The notes under the pieces were generated by a model. That model was not told the origin of the DNA and searched no databases. It saw only the letters and a list, made by a program, of their open reading frames with translations. A stretch of DNA of 23,051 bases, from contig DLXW01000021.1 of NCBI GenBank assembly GCA_003448685.1, positions 1 to 23,051 of the forward strand, given 5' to 3'. Positions 17,482 through 23,051 of this stretch are shown here, piece by piece. Numbering within the stretch: the stretch's first letter is position 1; every line of letters starts with the position of its first letter. This DNA is from Cyanothece sp. UBA12306 (GTDB lineage: Bacteria > Cyanobacteriota > Cyanobacteriia > Cyanobacteriales > Microcystaceae). The position numbers were made by a program, and so were the translations under genes.

Positions 17482-17508
17482 TGTTTAAGTTAATCACAAT
17501 TAGAAATT

Positions 17509-18711
17509 ATGGCTATTGAGCGAGATATTCTTAGTGCAAAAACCCCAGTTAACTATGATGTGGAAGAAGCAGTTTTAGAACGTTATCAAGAAGGAGCAAA
17601 GGAGCAACAACCAGCATTATGCTGTGCCACAGATTATCATGGTAATTATTTAGAGATTTTACCTGATGAAATTATTGCTAAAGACTATGGATGTGGAGAT
17701 CCTACTCGCTATATTGAACCAGGAGAAATTGTTGTTGACTTGGGGTCTGGAGCGGGTAAAAATTGCTATATTTTGGCGCAAAAAGTGGGGGGAATTGGCA
17801 AAGTAATTGGGATTGATTTTAACGATGAAATGCTATCTTTAGCGCGTAAATATCAACAAGAAATTTCTCAAAAAATTGGATACAATAACACGCAATTTGT
17901 CAAGGGAAAAATTCAAGATTTAAAATTAAATTTAGATTTAGTGCAAGCATGGTTAGAGAAAAATCCTATCAGGACTATAGAACAATATAGTAAGTTTGAA
18001 TCTTATTGTGATCAACTAAGAAATAAATCTCCTCTAATTTTTGATGATAGCGTAGATGTAGTTATTTCTAATTGTGTTCTTAATCTAGTGCGTCCTCAAG
18101 ATAAACAACAATTATTCCAAGAAATTTATCGTGTTCTTAAACGAGGTGGAAGGACAGTAATTTCCGACATTGTTTGTGATGAAGATCCAACTCCTGCTAT
18201 TTTAAATGATCCTGATTTATGGAGTGGCTGTATTGCAGGCGCTTTTCGAGAAGATAAATTTCTAAAAATGTTTGAACAAGCAGGATTTTATGGAATAAAA
18301 ATTCTTCAACGAGAAGAAATTCCTTGGCAAGTAATTGATGGTATTGAATTTCGATCTATGACTATTTGTGCTTACAAAGGAAAAGAAGGACCATCTTTAG
18401 AACGTAATCAATCTGTAATTTATAAAGGACCTTGGCAACAAGTAAAAGATGATGATGGACATATTTTATGTCGTGGTGAAAGAATGGCAGTTTGTGACAA
18501 AACTTATCAGATTTTAACCAGTCCTGAAAGTCCCTACAAAAATGACATTATTCCCCTTCCTGCTTATCAAGAAGTACCCCTAGAAGAAGCGAAGGAATTT
18601 AGTTGTACAAAAAAAGCTATTCGTCATCCTAAAGAGACAAAAGGAGAAAACTATCAAGGGACAAATACAAAGCAAAATTTAGACTGTTGTAGTCCTGGAG
18701 AATGCTGTTAA
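17509..18711 (+). CDS. arsM: Arsenite S-adenosylmethionine methyltransferase ArsM, cyanobacterial type
   Basis: ArsM methylates As(III) bound by cysteine thiols, using SAM. This 400-residue protein shows CC38-39 (ALCCATDYHG), C62 in DYGCGDP, motif I VVDLGSGAGKN at about 75-85, the acidic strand-2 residue D103 (GIDFNDEM), C189 in VISNCVLNLV and C241 in WSGCIAGAF. The YGCGDP, SNCVLNL and SGC..GA segments are the diagnostic arsenic-binding positions of ArsM. It ends with CC393-394 and CC399-400 (DCCSPGECC), a C-terminal Cys cluster that can add metalloid-binding capacity. The length is longer than minimal ArsM and typical of the form paired with ArsS in arsenosugar synthesis. arsS follows after 103 bases on the same strand. 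The gene is preceded by the MITE-like element, with an extended -10 at its edge. No ArsR repressor gene is adjacent. No strong ribosome-binding site is seen. Confidence 0.93.
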   Translation: MAIERDILSAKTPVNYDVEEAVLERYQEGAKEQQPALCCATDYHGNYLEILPDEIIAKDYGCGDPTRYIEPGEIVVDLGSGAGKNCYILAQKVGGIGKVIGIDFNDEMLSLARKYQQEISQKIGYNNTQFVKGKIQDLKLNLDLVQAWLEKNPIRTIEQYSKFESYCDQLRNKSPLIFDDSVDVVISNCVLNLVRPQDKQQLFQEIYRVLKRGGRTVISDIVCDEDPTPAILNDPDLWSGCIAGAFREDKFLKMFEQAGFYGIKILQREEIPWQVIDGIEFRSMTICAYKGKEGPSLERNQSVIYKGPWQQVKDDDGHILCRGERMAVCDKTYQILTSPESPYKNDIIPLPAYQEVPLEEAKEFSCTKKAIRHPKETKGENYQGTNTKQNLDCCSPGECC

Positions 18712-18764
18712 TTTGATAAGTCTAAGAAATAGGCACTTGATTAGTAATCTCTAAAATTTTTCTC

Positions 18765-18794
18765 TTGATTGCTATTTTTAACTCATCTTATAAA
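18765..18794 (+). promoter_or_regulatory. Candidate promoter of arsS
   Basis: TTGATT (18765-18770) and TATAAA (18789-18794) are separated by 18 bases and lie just upstream of the arsS ATG at 18815. This would give a leader of only about 14 bases, matching the lack of a ribosome-binding site. arsS may thus be transcribed on its own besides read-through from arsM. Confidence 0.35.
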
Positions 18795-18814
18795 ATACAT
18801 AATAGTAAAAATTA

Positions 18815-19810
18815 ATGGCTACTTTAAATCAGACTAAAATTACTCCATTTACCTACAATCTTAGTGAACCTTTACACAAGCACAAAATAACGGTACTTCA
18901 AATCAATTTAGGAAAGCGTTGTAATCTTGCTTGTAACCATTGTCATGTCGAAGCAAGTCCCAAAAGAATTGAAGAATTATTACCAGAAGTTTGTGAGCAA
19001 CTGATTCAAATTATAGAAAAGTTCCCCCAAATACAAACTGTTGATTTAACGGGTGGAGCGCCAGAAATGAACTATGGTTTTCATCCTATTGTAGAAGTTG
19101 CTAAGAAAATGAAAAAGGAAGTTATTGTGAGATCAAATTTAACAATTTTTTTGGAATCTGGTTTTGAATATTTACCTCAATACTTTGCTGACAACCAATT
19201 AAGAGTAGTTGCTTCTCTTCCTTGTTATTTAGAAGATAATGTAGACAAACAAAGAGGTAAAGGAGTTTACAATCAATCAATTAAAGCTATTCAAAAATTA
19301 AATCAATTAGGCTATGGAACAGAACCTGATTTAATCTTAGACTTGGTTTATAATCCCCCTTTACCTCATAATAAAGAATTTGGTCTTTCCCCGAATCAAA
19401 AAAATTTAGAAAAGGACTATAAAATCTTTCTCAAAGAAAATTTTGCCATTGTTTTTAATCAACTTTTTACCATTACTAATCTTCCTATTGGACGGACAAA
19501 ACAGTATCTAAAAACTCATCAAAAATATGACCTGTACTTAAAGTTTTTAGAAGAAAATTTTAATCCAAATACCATCAGTCATTTGATGTGTCGCAATCAA
19601 TTATCAATTGATTATTTGGGCAATATATATGACTGTGATTTTAATCAAATGGAAAACCTCCAGTCAACCACTTCTAAACAAGAGAAATTAACAGTTAAAC
19701 AATTATTAGAAGCAGGAAATTTAGACCTCATTCAAACAGTCAAAACAGATATTTATTGTTATGGATGTACTGCTGGAAGTGGAGCAAGTTGTCAAGGAGC
19801 TTTGGTGTAA
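18815..19810 (+). CDS. arsS: Arsenosugar biosynthesis radical SAM protein ArsS (DUF3641 C-terminus)
   Basis: ArsS is a radical-SAM enzyme that, with ArsM, converts methylated arsenic into arsenosugars by adding the SAM-derived 5'-deoxyadenosyl group. The 331-residue protein has the [4Fe-4S] motif C36-x3-C40-x2-C43 (RCNLACNHCH) after a short N-terminal lead. The GGAP-E variant of the SAM-binding GGE motif is near residue 78 (LTGGAPEMN). The C-terminal DUF3641-type region carries more cysteines (LMCRNQL, YDCDFNQ, CYGCTAGSGASCQGAL) that probably bind an auxiliary cluster. The length is normal for the family. It lies 103 bases after arsM on the same strand, the usual order in cyanobacteria, and may also have its own promoter (TTGATT/TATAAA). 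There is no arsenical efflux or reductase gene in the window, so this locus is for biotransformation rather than export. Confidence 0.94.
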   Translation: MATLNQTKITPFTYNLSEPLHKHKITVLQINLGKRCNLACNHCHVEASPKRIEELLPEVCEQLIQIIEKFPQIQTVDLTGGAPEMNYGFHPIVEVAKKMKKEVIVRSNLTIFLESGFEYLPQYFADNQLRVVASLPCYLEDNVDKQRGKGVYNQSIKAIQKLNQLGYGTEPDLILDLVYNPPLPHNKEFGLSPNQKNLEKDYKIFLKENFAIVFNQLFTITNLPIGRTKQYLKTHQKYDLYLKFLEENFNPNTISHLMCRNQLSIDYLGNIYDCDFNQMENLQSTTSKQEKLTVKQLLEAGNLDLIQTVKTDIYCYGCTAGSGASCQGALV

Positions 19811-19881
19811 TCATTTAGTAATTAGTATTCACCGAGTTGGCAACTTTTACAATAGTACGTTAATAAACAGTTGGTTCAGGC

Positions 19882-19908
19882 TTGATCTTTTTTGCCAAAG
19901 ATTATGAT
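19882..19908 (+). promoter_or_regulatory. Weak promoter candidate upstream of the DUF4079 gene
   Basis: TTGATC (19882-19887) and TATGAT (19903-19908) have a short 15-base spacing. They lie in the 144-base gap after arsS, which has no clear terminator. This is the best -35/-10 pair I find there, but the spacing makes it doubtful. Confidence 0.22.
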
Positions 19909-19954
19909 AAGTTAAGTTTTGTAACGATATTTAATTTGAGCAGGGAAATCATCC

Positions 19955-20428
19955 ATGACACTAGACATTCCAGAACCAATCAAAGTTTGGTCACAATTCG
20001 GCCATCCCATTCTCATGTGGGTTTTATTGGGATTAACCATTTATACTCTATATTTAGGGATTCAATGGCGAAGAACTCGCACAGCTGATAAAGACCTTAA
20101 AAAAGAATTACTGCAAAAAGACTTTAAAAATCGCCATTATCAACTAGGTTCATTGTTATTAGCCTTAATGGTAATAGGTAATCTTGGTGGTATGGCTATT
20201 ACCTACCTTAACAATGAGAAATTGTTTTTTGGTCCTCATTTATTAGTAGGATTAAGCATGACAGGAATGATTGCTATTTCTGCTTCCCTCTCTCCTTTGA
20301 TGCAAAAAGGCAATGAATTAGCCCGTTATACCCATATTACTTTGAATTTGATTATTGTTGGTTTGTTTAGTTGGCAAGCTTTTAGTGGTATGGAAATTGT
20401 TCAAAAAATACTAGATAAAATGACTTAA
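19955..20428 (+). CDS. DUF4079 domain membrane protein
   Basis: This 157-residue protein is of the DUF4079 type found in cyanobacteria and plastid-bearing organisms. Four hydrophobic segments lie at about 19-37, 63-84, 95-114 and 127-147, with a positively charged link (40-60, many K/R) that should face the cytoplasm. Four histidines stand at helix edges: H17 (FGHPILMW), H61 (NRHYQLG), H95 (FGPHLLVGL) and H127 (YTHITLN). Such a layout is like four-helix b-type cytochromes, so heme binding is possible, but this is inference and the family has no established function that I can name. The start is supported by AGGGA at 19942-19946, eight bases before the ATG. The alternative frame overlapping it at 19882 is not coding. 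It follows arsS by 144 bases on the same strand and converges on sqdX. Confidence 0.85.
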   Translation: MTLDIPEPIKVWSQFGHPILMWVLLGLTIYTLYLGIQWRRTRTADKDLKKELLQKDFKNRHYQLGSLLLALMVIGNLGGMAITYLNNEKLFFGPHLLVGLSMTGMIAISASLSPLMQKGNELARYTHITLNLIIVGLFSWQAFSGMEIVQKILDKMT

Positions 20429-20460
20429 TTGCTTCGAGTTACCCCAAACTATTTTCGATT

Positions 20461-20495
20461 AATGTAGAGACGTTTTTAGGAAATGCCTCTACATT
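20461..20495. repeat. Palindromic repeat (GTAGAGACG type) between convergent genes
   Basis: Arms at 20461-20475 and 20481-20495 pair at 13 of 15 positions around a five-base loop, with an uninterrupted nine-base outer stem (AATGTAGAG/CTCTACATT). It lies between the stops of the DUF4079 gene and sqdX and could end transcription from both sides, but neither side has a U-tract. The GTAGAGACG core is familiar from dispersed cyanobacterial palindromes, so I classify it as a repeat first and a terminator second. Confidence 0.7.
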
Positions 20496-20513
20496 ATTCC
20501 TAAGATATATAGC

Positions 20514-21647
20514 TTAAGCAGCTCTTAATAACGACTCCTTATTAAGAGTTTTTAGGTAATAGTTCCTTAATTGTGCAGTAGCTTCGCTCCAACTCCAACG
20601 TTCTGCTTCAAGACGCGCATTAGATCGTAATTTTTCCCGTTCTTCTTTGGCAGCTAATAGACGTTGAGTAGCGATAATAGCACCATCAGGATCAGTGGGT
20701 TCAAATAAGTAACCATTTACCCCATCAGTAACAATATCGGGTATTCCCCCAGAATTAGCAGCCACCACAGGGCAACCTGCGGCCATTGCTTCTAATAATA
20801 CTAATCCTAAGGTTTCTGTCCGCGAAGGAAAAATAAACGCATCCGATGAAGCAAAAGCAGCGGCTAATTCTAACCCCTGGAGGTAACCAACAAAATTGGT
20901 CTGAGTCCCCGCAAAATGCTCCTCTAAAGTCTCTCGATAGGGACCATCGCCCACAATAGCCAAACGAGCATCGGGGATAGCTTCTAAGACAGGTTTAATT
21001 TGATCAATTTGTTTTTCGGGTGAAACTCGTCCCACATACAAAAGTAAAGGACTTTCAGGATGACCCCCTGATAAACGCGATCGCATCTGTTGAGAAGCTA
21101 AATGGGGTTGAAACATTTCTGTATCAACTCCCCGTTGCCACAAGTCTAATCTTTCAATACCACGGGTTTCTAAAGCTTCCACCATGGCGGTTGAAGTACA
21201 AAGGTTTAACTGTGCTTGGTTATGGGCTAATTTTAATAACTCCCAGAGTAATCCTTCTAATGATCCTAAGCCGTAATGTTGTAAATATTGGGGTAAATGG
21301 GTATGATAAGAGGCTAATAGGGGAATACTCATAGTTTTAGCGTAATAAATTCCTCCTAATCCTAAAACGGCCGGATTTACCACATGGATTACATCAGGTT
21401 TAAATTTTTCTAATGCCCTCCCCACACTAGGAGTAGGAATGGCGAGTTTTAACTCTGGATATAAGGGTAGAGGCATTCCCTTAACTCCATGAACTTTAGC
21501 CCCTTTGTGTTCCCTGACACCTCCGTCGGGACAGAAGACTAAAACTTGATCCCCATTACGCTGTAAATGTTCGACAGTATGGCGCAGACGGGTGACAATA
21601 CCATCAATTTTTGGAAGAAAGGTTTCTGTGAATAAGGCAACTCGCAT
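20514..21647 (-). CDS. sqdX: Sulfoquinovosyl-diacylglycerol synthase, GT4 family
   Basis: SqdX transfers sulfoquinovose from UDP-sulfoquinovose to diacylglycerol, the last step in making the thylakoid sulfolipid SQDG. The 377-residue protein shows the start RVALFTETFLPKIDGIVTRL (residues 2-21), VFCPDGG at 37-43 and HVVNPAVLGLGG at 88-99, all characteristic of the SqdX/SQD2 group of GT4. SYHTHLPQYLQHYG at 113-126 is the acceptor-side segment. The donor-binding part has GRVSPEKQ at 206-213, GDGPYRE at 233-239 and the E278-x7-E286 motif (ETLGLVLLE). The length is right for cyanobacterial SqdX. No membrane helix is predicted, consistent with a peripheral inner-membrane enzyme. sqdB is not in the window. 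The gene is monocistronic, with an AT-rich inverted repeat just upstream of its start and two larger palindromes further up. C-terminal residues (NKESLLRAA) are unremarkable. Confidence 0.95.
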   Translation of the reverse strand: MRVALFTETFLPKIDGIVTRLRHTVEHLQRNGDQVLVFCPDGGVREHKGAKVHGVKGMPLPLYPELKLAIPTPSVGRALEKFKPDVIHVVNPAVLGLGGIYYAKTMSIPLLASYHTHLPQYLQHYGLGSLEGLLWELLKLAHNQAQLNLCTSTAMVEALETRGIERLDLWQRGVDTEMFQPHLASQQMRSRLSGGHPESPLLLYVGRVSPEKQIDQIKPVLEAIPDARLAIVGDGPYRETLEEHFAGTQTNFVGYLQGLELAAAFASSDAFIFPSRTETLGLVLLEAMAAGCPVVAANSGGIPDIVTDGVNGYLFEPTDPDGAIIATQRLLAAKEEREKLRSNARLEAERWSWSEATAQLRNYYLKTLNKESLLRAA

Positions 21648-21652
21648 AAAAT

Positions 21653-21676
21653 TTACTATTCAAATATCAATAGTAA
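21653..21676. promoter_or_regulatory. AT-rich inverted repeat directly upstream of sqdX
   Basis: TTACTATT (21653-21660) and AATAGTAA (21669-21676) are perfect 8-base inverted arms with an 8-base spacer. The inner edge lies five bases before the sqdX ATG. It could be an operator for a dimeric regulator or a weak hairpin in the leader covering the ribosome-binding region. Function is not shown. Confidence 0.35.
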
Positions 21677-21734
21677 TCTTAGGCGATTAGGGTGAGTCGA
21701 ACAATGGGGTTAACGAAGTCAGAAGTCCCCAAAT

Positions 21735-21767
21735 CTGTAGGGGCTTAATAATATTAAGCCCCTACAG
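21735..21767. repeat. Perfect 33-base palindrome (15-base arms, AAT loop)
   Basis: CTGTAGGGGCTTAAT is followed by AAT and then its exact reverse complement. It lies upstream of both divergent genes (sqdX on -, small ORF on +), where no terminator is expected. A run of five T occurs at 21774-21778, so plus-strand transcripts might end here, but no gene ends just upstream on +. The TAGGGGC core is of the type seen in dispersed palindromes of cyanobacterial genomes. Confidence 0.85.
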
Positions 21768-21771
21768 AATT

Positions 21772-21810
21772 AGTTTTTGTAACGAGGATTTATACCTCGC
21801 TCCAAAAACT
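21772..21810. repeat. Second palindrome, 16-base arms, 7-base loop
   Basis: The arms 21772-21787 and 21795-21810 pair at 14 of 16 positions, with AGTTTTTG/CAAAAACT outside and ACGAGG/CCTCGC-type sequence inside; the loop is ATTTATA. It begins four bases after the first palindrome. The core ACGAGG..CCTCG looks like another dispersed cyanobacterial palindrome. The two together make a double hairpin in the sqdX upstream region. Confidence 0.75.
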
Positions 21811-21859
21811 TTTCAGGTATTATAGTTTTTGTGCAATCTGATGATCACCCCCAAGAATG

Positions 21860-21871
21860 ATCCTTAAGGAT
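21860..21871. promoter_or_regulatory. Perfect 12-base palindrome ATCCTTAAGGAT
   Basis: This palindrome lies about 65 bases before the start of the small Cys-rich ORF, just upstream of a TATACT (21897-21902) that could be a -10 box. A protein-binding site is possible. I know of no matching regulator consensus, and no well-spaced -35 is seen. Confidence 0.25.
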
Positions 21872-21936
21872 GAAGAATTACCCCTGAGTTCTTGCTTATA
21901 CTAAAACAACATATAGTTACAGATTAAAGTAGAAAG

Positions 21937-22101
21937 ATGAAGCAATTGATAGTCAGCAATTGGCTAAAGCAAACTCAAAAATGGTTAGTAACCTATGTTG
22001 TACAAGAAATTCCCTCTCATCTAAGTGTTTGTGAGTTTGACTGTAATGAAACTCAATGTAATCAACAAAAATGGCTTAATTGTTGCCAACGTTATCAATA
22101 A
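21937..22101 (+). CDS. Small Cys-rich protein, 54 residues, unrecognised
   Basis: An ATG ORF encodes 54 residues in a stretch that would otherwise be empty from 21648 to 22108. The N-terminal half has Trp, Lys and Gln and looks amphipathic (NWLKQTQKWLVTYVVQEIP, about 8-26). The C-terminal half has the pattern C32-EFD-C36-x4-C41-x5-W-x-x-C49-C50. Five cysteines in 19 residues with a C-x3-C-x4-C and a conserved-looking Trp suggest metal binding or redox function; this is inference. It recalls small cyanobacterial proteins with a C-EFDC-x-x-x-x-C core that I cannot name. The ribosome-binding site is weak (AGAAAG just before the start). It ends seven bases before the stop of the convergent acyltransferase gene, with no terminator between. 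No signal peptide is visible. Confidence 0.6.
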   Translation: MKQLIVSNWLKQTQKWLVTYVVQEIPSHLSVCEFDCNETQCNQQKWLNCCQRYQ

Positions 22102-22108
22102 ACTTAAG

Positions 22109-22975
22109 TTAACCGACTTGACAAGGATCATCTTTTTGACTGTCAATAACTAATTGCTCTAACTCTTGCTGCATTCGACTCCTCACCAATTCATAACAAG
22201 AATCTACATAATCACGATCATTAGCTGCTTGACGACCATAAGCCTCAAAAACAATGGGGGCGCAAATGCGGGTGTGCATGCCAATGGGAAGAGGAAAATT
22301 AGGCACAGGTCCAATACCAACTCCCCAAGGCAAACCTAAATAAATGGGGAAAACTTGAGGATCGATATCATGTAGCCAAGGTAATAGACCCCATTCGTGT
22401 AATTGCTTAACCTGTTCATAACAATCTCCCAAAACCATTAACGTTTCATGGGCTCCTACCGCAATAACCGGAACAATCGTCGCATTTTCCCTTAACGCCA
22501 GTTTAATAAAGCCTTTTCGCCCTGCAAACTCAATTTTATGCCGTTCCGAATAGGGACGGAATACATCTTGCGCCCCTCCTGGATAAACTAGAACAGTAGC
22601 CCCTTGTTGTAAAGCTGCTATTCCCATTTTAGGATGGGCTCTAACCGCTCCCACTTGTACCGCCAAATCTGCCAAATCAGGATTCATAGTCCAGACAGAT
22701 TGGTGCATCAAACCATAAACCGGACGTTGTGTCCCAAAACGACGAAACCAATCATACATCATCATTGCCGTATCAGGAGAAGCTAAACCCCCATTATGAG
22801 ACCCCACCAGTAACAGCGGCCCATGTTCAGGAATATGATGCCAACCATCAGTTTTGACCCGAAAATAGTAACGGTAAAACCATTCCCAATAGGGCATCAT
22901 TGAAGCAATAAACTCTCGATTGCGATCGCCTAAAGACCAACCTTGTCTAACTGGGGAATTATCTTTTATCTTCAT
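22109..22975 (-). CDS. Lysophospholipid-acyltransferase (PlsC/LPLAT superfamily) protein
   Basis: The 288-residue protein has LPLAT-type blocks in order. Block I is GSHNGGLASPD at 58-68, with H60 as the presumed catalytic base; the spacing to D68 is longer than the H-x4-D of PlsC. A block with VYPGGAQDVFR is at 130-140, where PlsC has the FPEG motif, and GRKGFIKLA at 152-160. P-x-I at VIPVIAVGAH-type sequence (about 166-175) is the usual last block. The HNGG and YPGG forms are closer to the DGAT2/monoacylglycerol-acyltransferase side of the superfamily than to PlsC proper, so the acceptor may be a lipid alcohol other than lysophosphatidate. No full membrane helix is evident; the aromatic segment at 29-38 may attach it to the membrane. 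The ATG at 22973-22975 has no clear ribosome-binding site. The gene is close to sqdX but on its own transcript. Confidence 0.82.
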   Translation of the reverse strand: MKIKDNSPVRQGWSLGDRNREFIASMMPYWEWFYRYYFRVKTDGWHHIPEHGPLLLVGSHNGGLASPDTAMMMYDWFRRFGTQRPVYGLMHQSVWTMNPDLADLAVQVGAVRAHPKMGIAALQQGATVLVYPGGAQDVFRPYSERHKIEFAGRKGFIKLALRENATIVPVIAVGAHETLMVLGDCYEQVKQLHEWGLLPWLHDIDPQVFPIYLGLPWGVGIGPVPNFPLPIGMHTRICAPIVFEAYGRQAANDRDYVDSCYELVRSRMQQELEQLVIDSQKDDPCQVG

Positions 22976-23051
22976 ATAACTTAATAATCTCTCAATTCCA
23001 TTTTAGTTTAACGGAACCCAGGAAAACACACTCAGTAGATCGAAAACTTAC

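Noticed and set aside
19838..19856. AGTTGGCAACT followed by TTTT after arsS as an intrinsic terminator
   Set aside because: The palindrome leaves room for a stem of only four pairs with a three-base loop, too weak for termination.
19882..20088. 68-codon ORF overlapping the 5' end of the DUF4079 gene
   Set aside because: The DUF4079 frame has a ribosome-binding site and conserved membrane segments; the overlapping frame has neither.
21020..21334. 104-codon plus-strand ORF antisense to sqdX
   Set aside because: The sqdX frame shows family motifs throughout this segment, and the antisense frame has no start signal or recognisable motif.

Overview
The window looks like a cyanobacterial chromosome segment. 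It has ten copies of the octamer GCGATCGC (HIP1, a cyanobacterial signature) in 23 kb of AT-rich DNA, a sulfolipid synthase (sqdX), a DUF4079 protein, a very long TamB-type protein, an arsM/arsS arsenosugar pair, heptanucleotide tandem repeats and several palindromic repeats of cyanobacterial type. The gene content would fit a unicellular Crocosphaera/Cyanothece-like organism, but that narrower placement is only an impression.

Layout. (1) 58-777: a lone methyltransferase on +. (2) 4704-827, minus strand: a polyprenol-phosphate-type GT2 glycosyltransferase, an LD-carboxypeptidase (S66) and an S9 acyl-aminoacyl peptidase. The last two are separated only by a (GAATTTA)n repeat. (3) 4813-6116, minus strand: a small, possibly truncated membrane protein and a second GT2. 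(4) 6117-10156, plus strand: a methyltransferase, an LPG-synthase-TM/UPF0104 membrane protein and a large GT-C-like membrane protein. The start codons of blocks 3 and 4 abut exactly (CATATG). (5) 10232-16195, minus strand: the 1987-residue TamB-like protein. (6) 16404-17303, plus strand: an orphan solute-binding protein, followed by a 174-bp MITE-like element. (7) 17509-20428, plus strand: arsM, arsS and a DUF4079 membrane protein. (8) 20514-21647, minus strand: sqdX, then a non-coding stretch with three inverted repeats. (9) 21937-22101, plus strand: a 54-residue Cys-rich small protein. (10) 22109-22975, minus strand: an acyltransferase.

How the genes fit together. Blocks 2-4 suggest lipid-linked sugar chemistry at the inner membrane: two dolichol-phosphate-sugar-type GT2 enzymes that could charge a polyprenol carrier, a UPF0104 membrane protein, and a GT-C-like enzyme that could use the charged carrier on the periplasmic side. 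The product is unknown. Block 7 encodes the two known core steps of arsenosugar formation: arsenite methylation by ArsM, then a radical-SAM step by ArsS. SqdX, the acyltransferase and TamB all relate to membrane lipid or envelope work, but they are not in one operon.

I see no rRNA, tRNA, CRISPR array, intact transposase or prophage. No stretch over 300 bases lacks a gene if the 54-residue ORF is accepted. The most unusual items are the zero-spacing divergent pair, the MITE-like element whose end forms an extended -10 in front of arsM, the heptamer repeat where the peptidase ribosome-binding site should be, the GT-C-like protein with a large extracytoplasmic N-terminal domain, and the small Cys-rich ORF.
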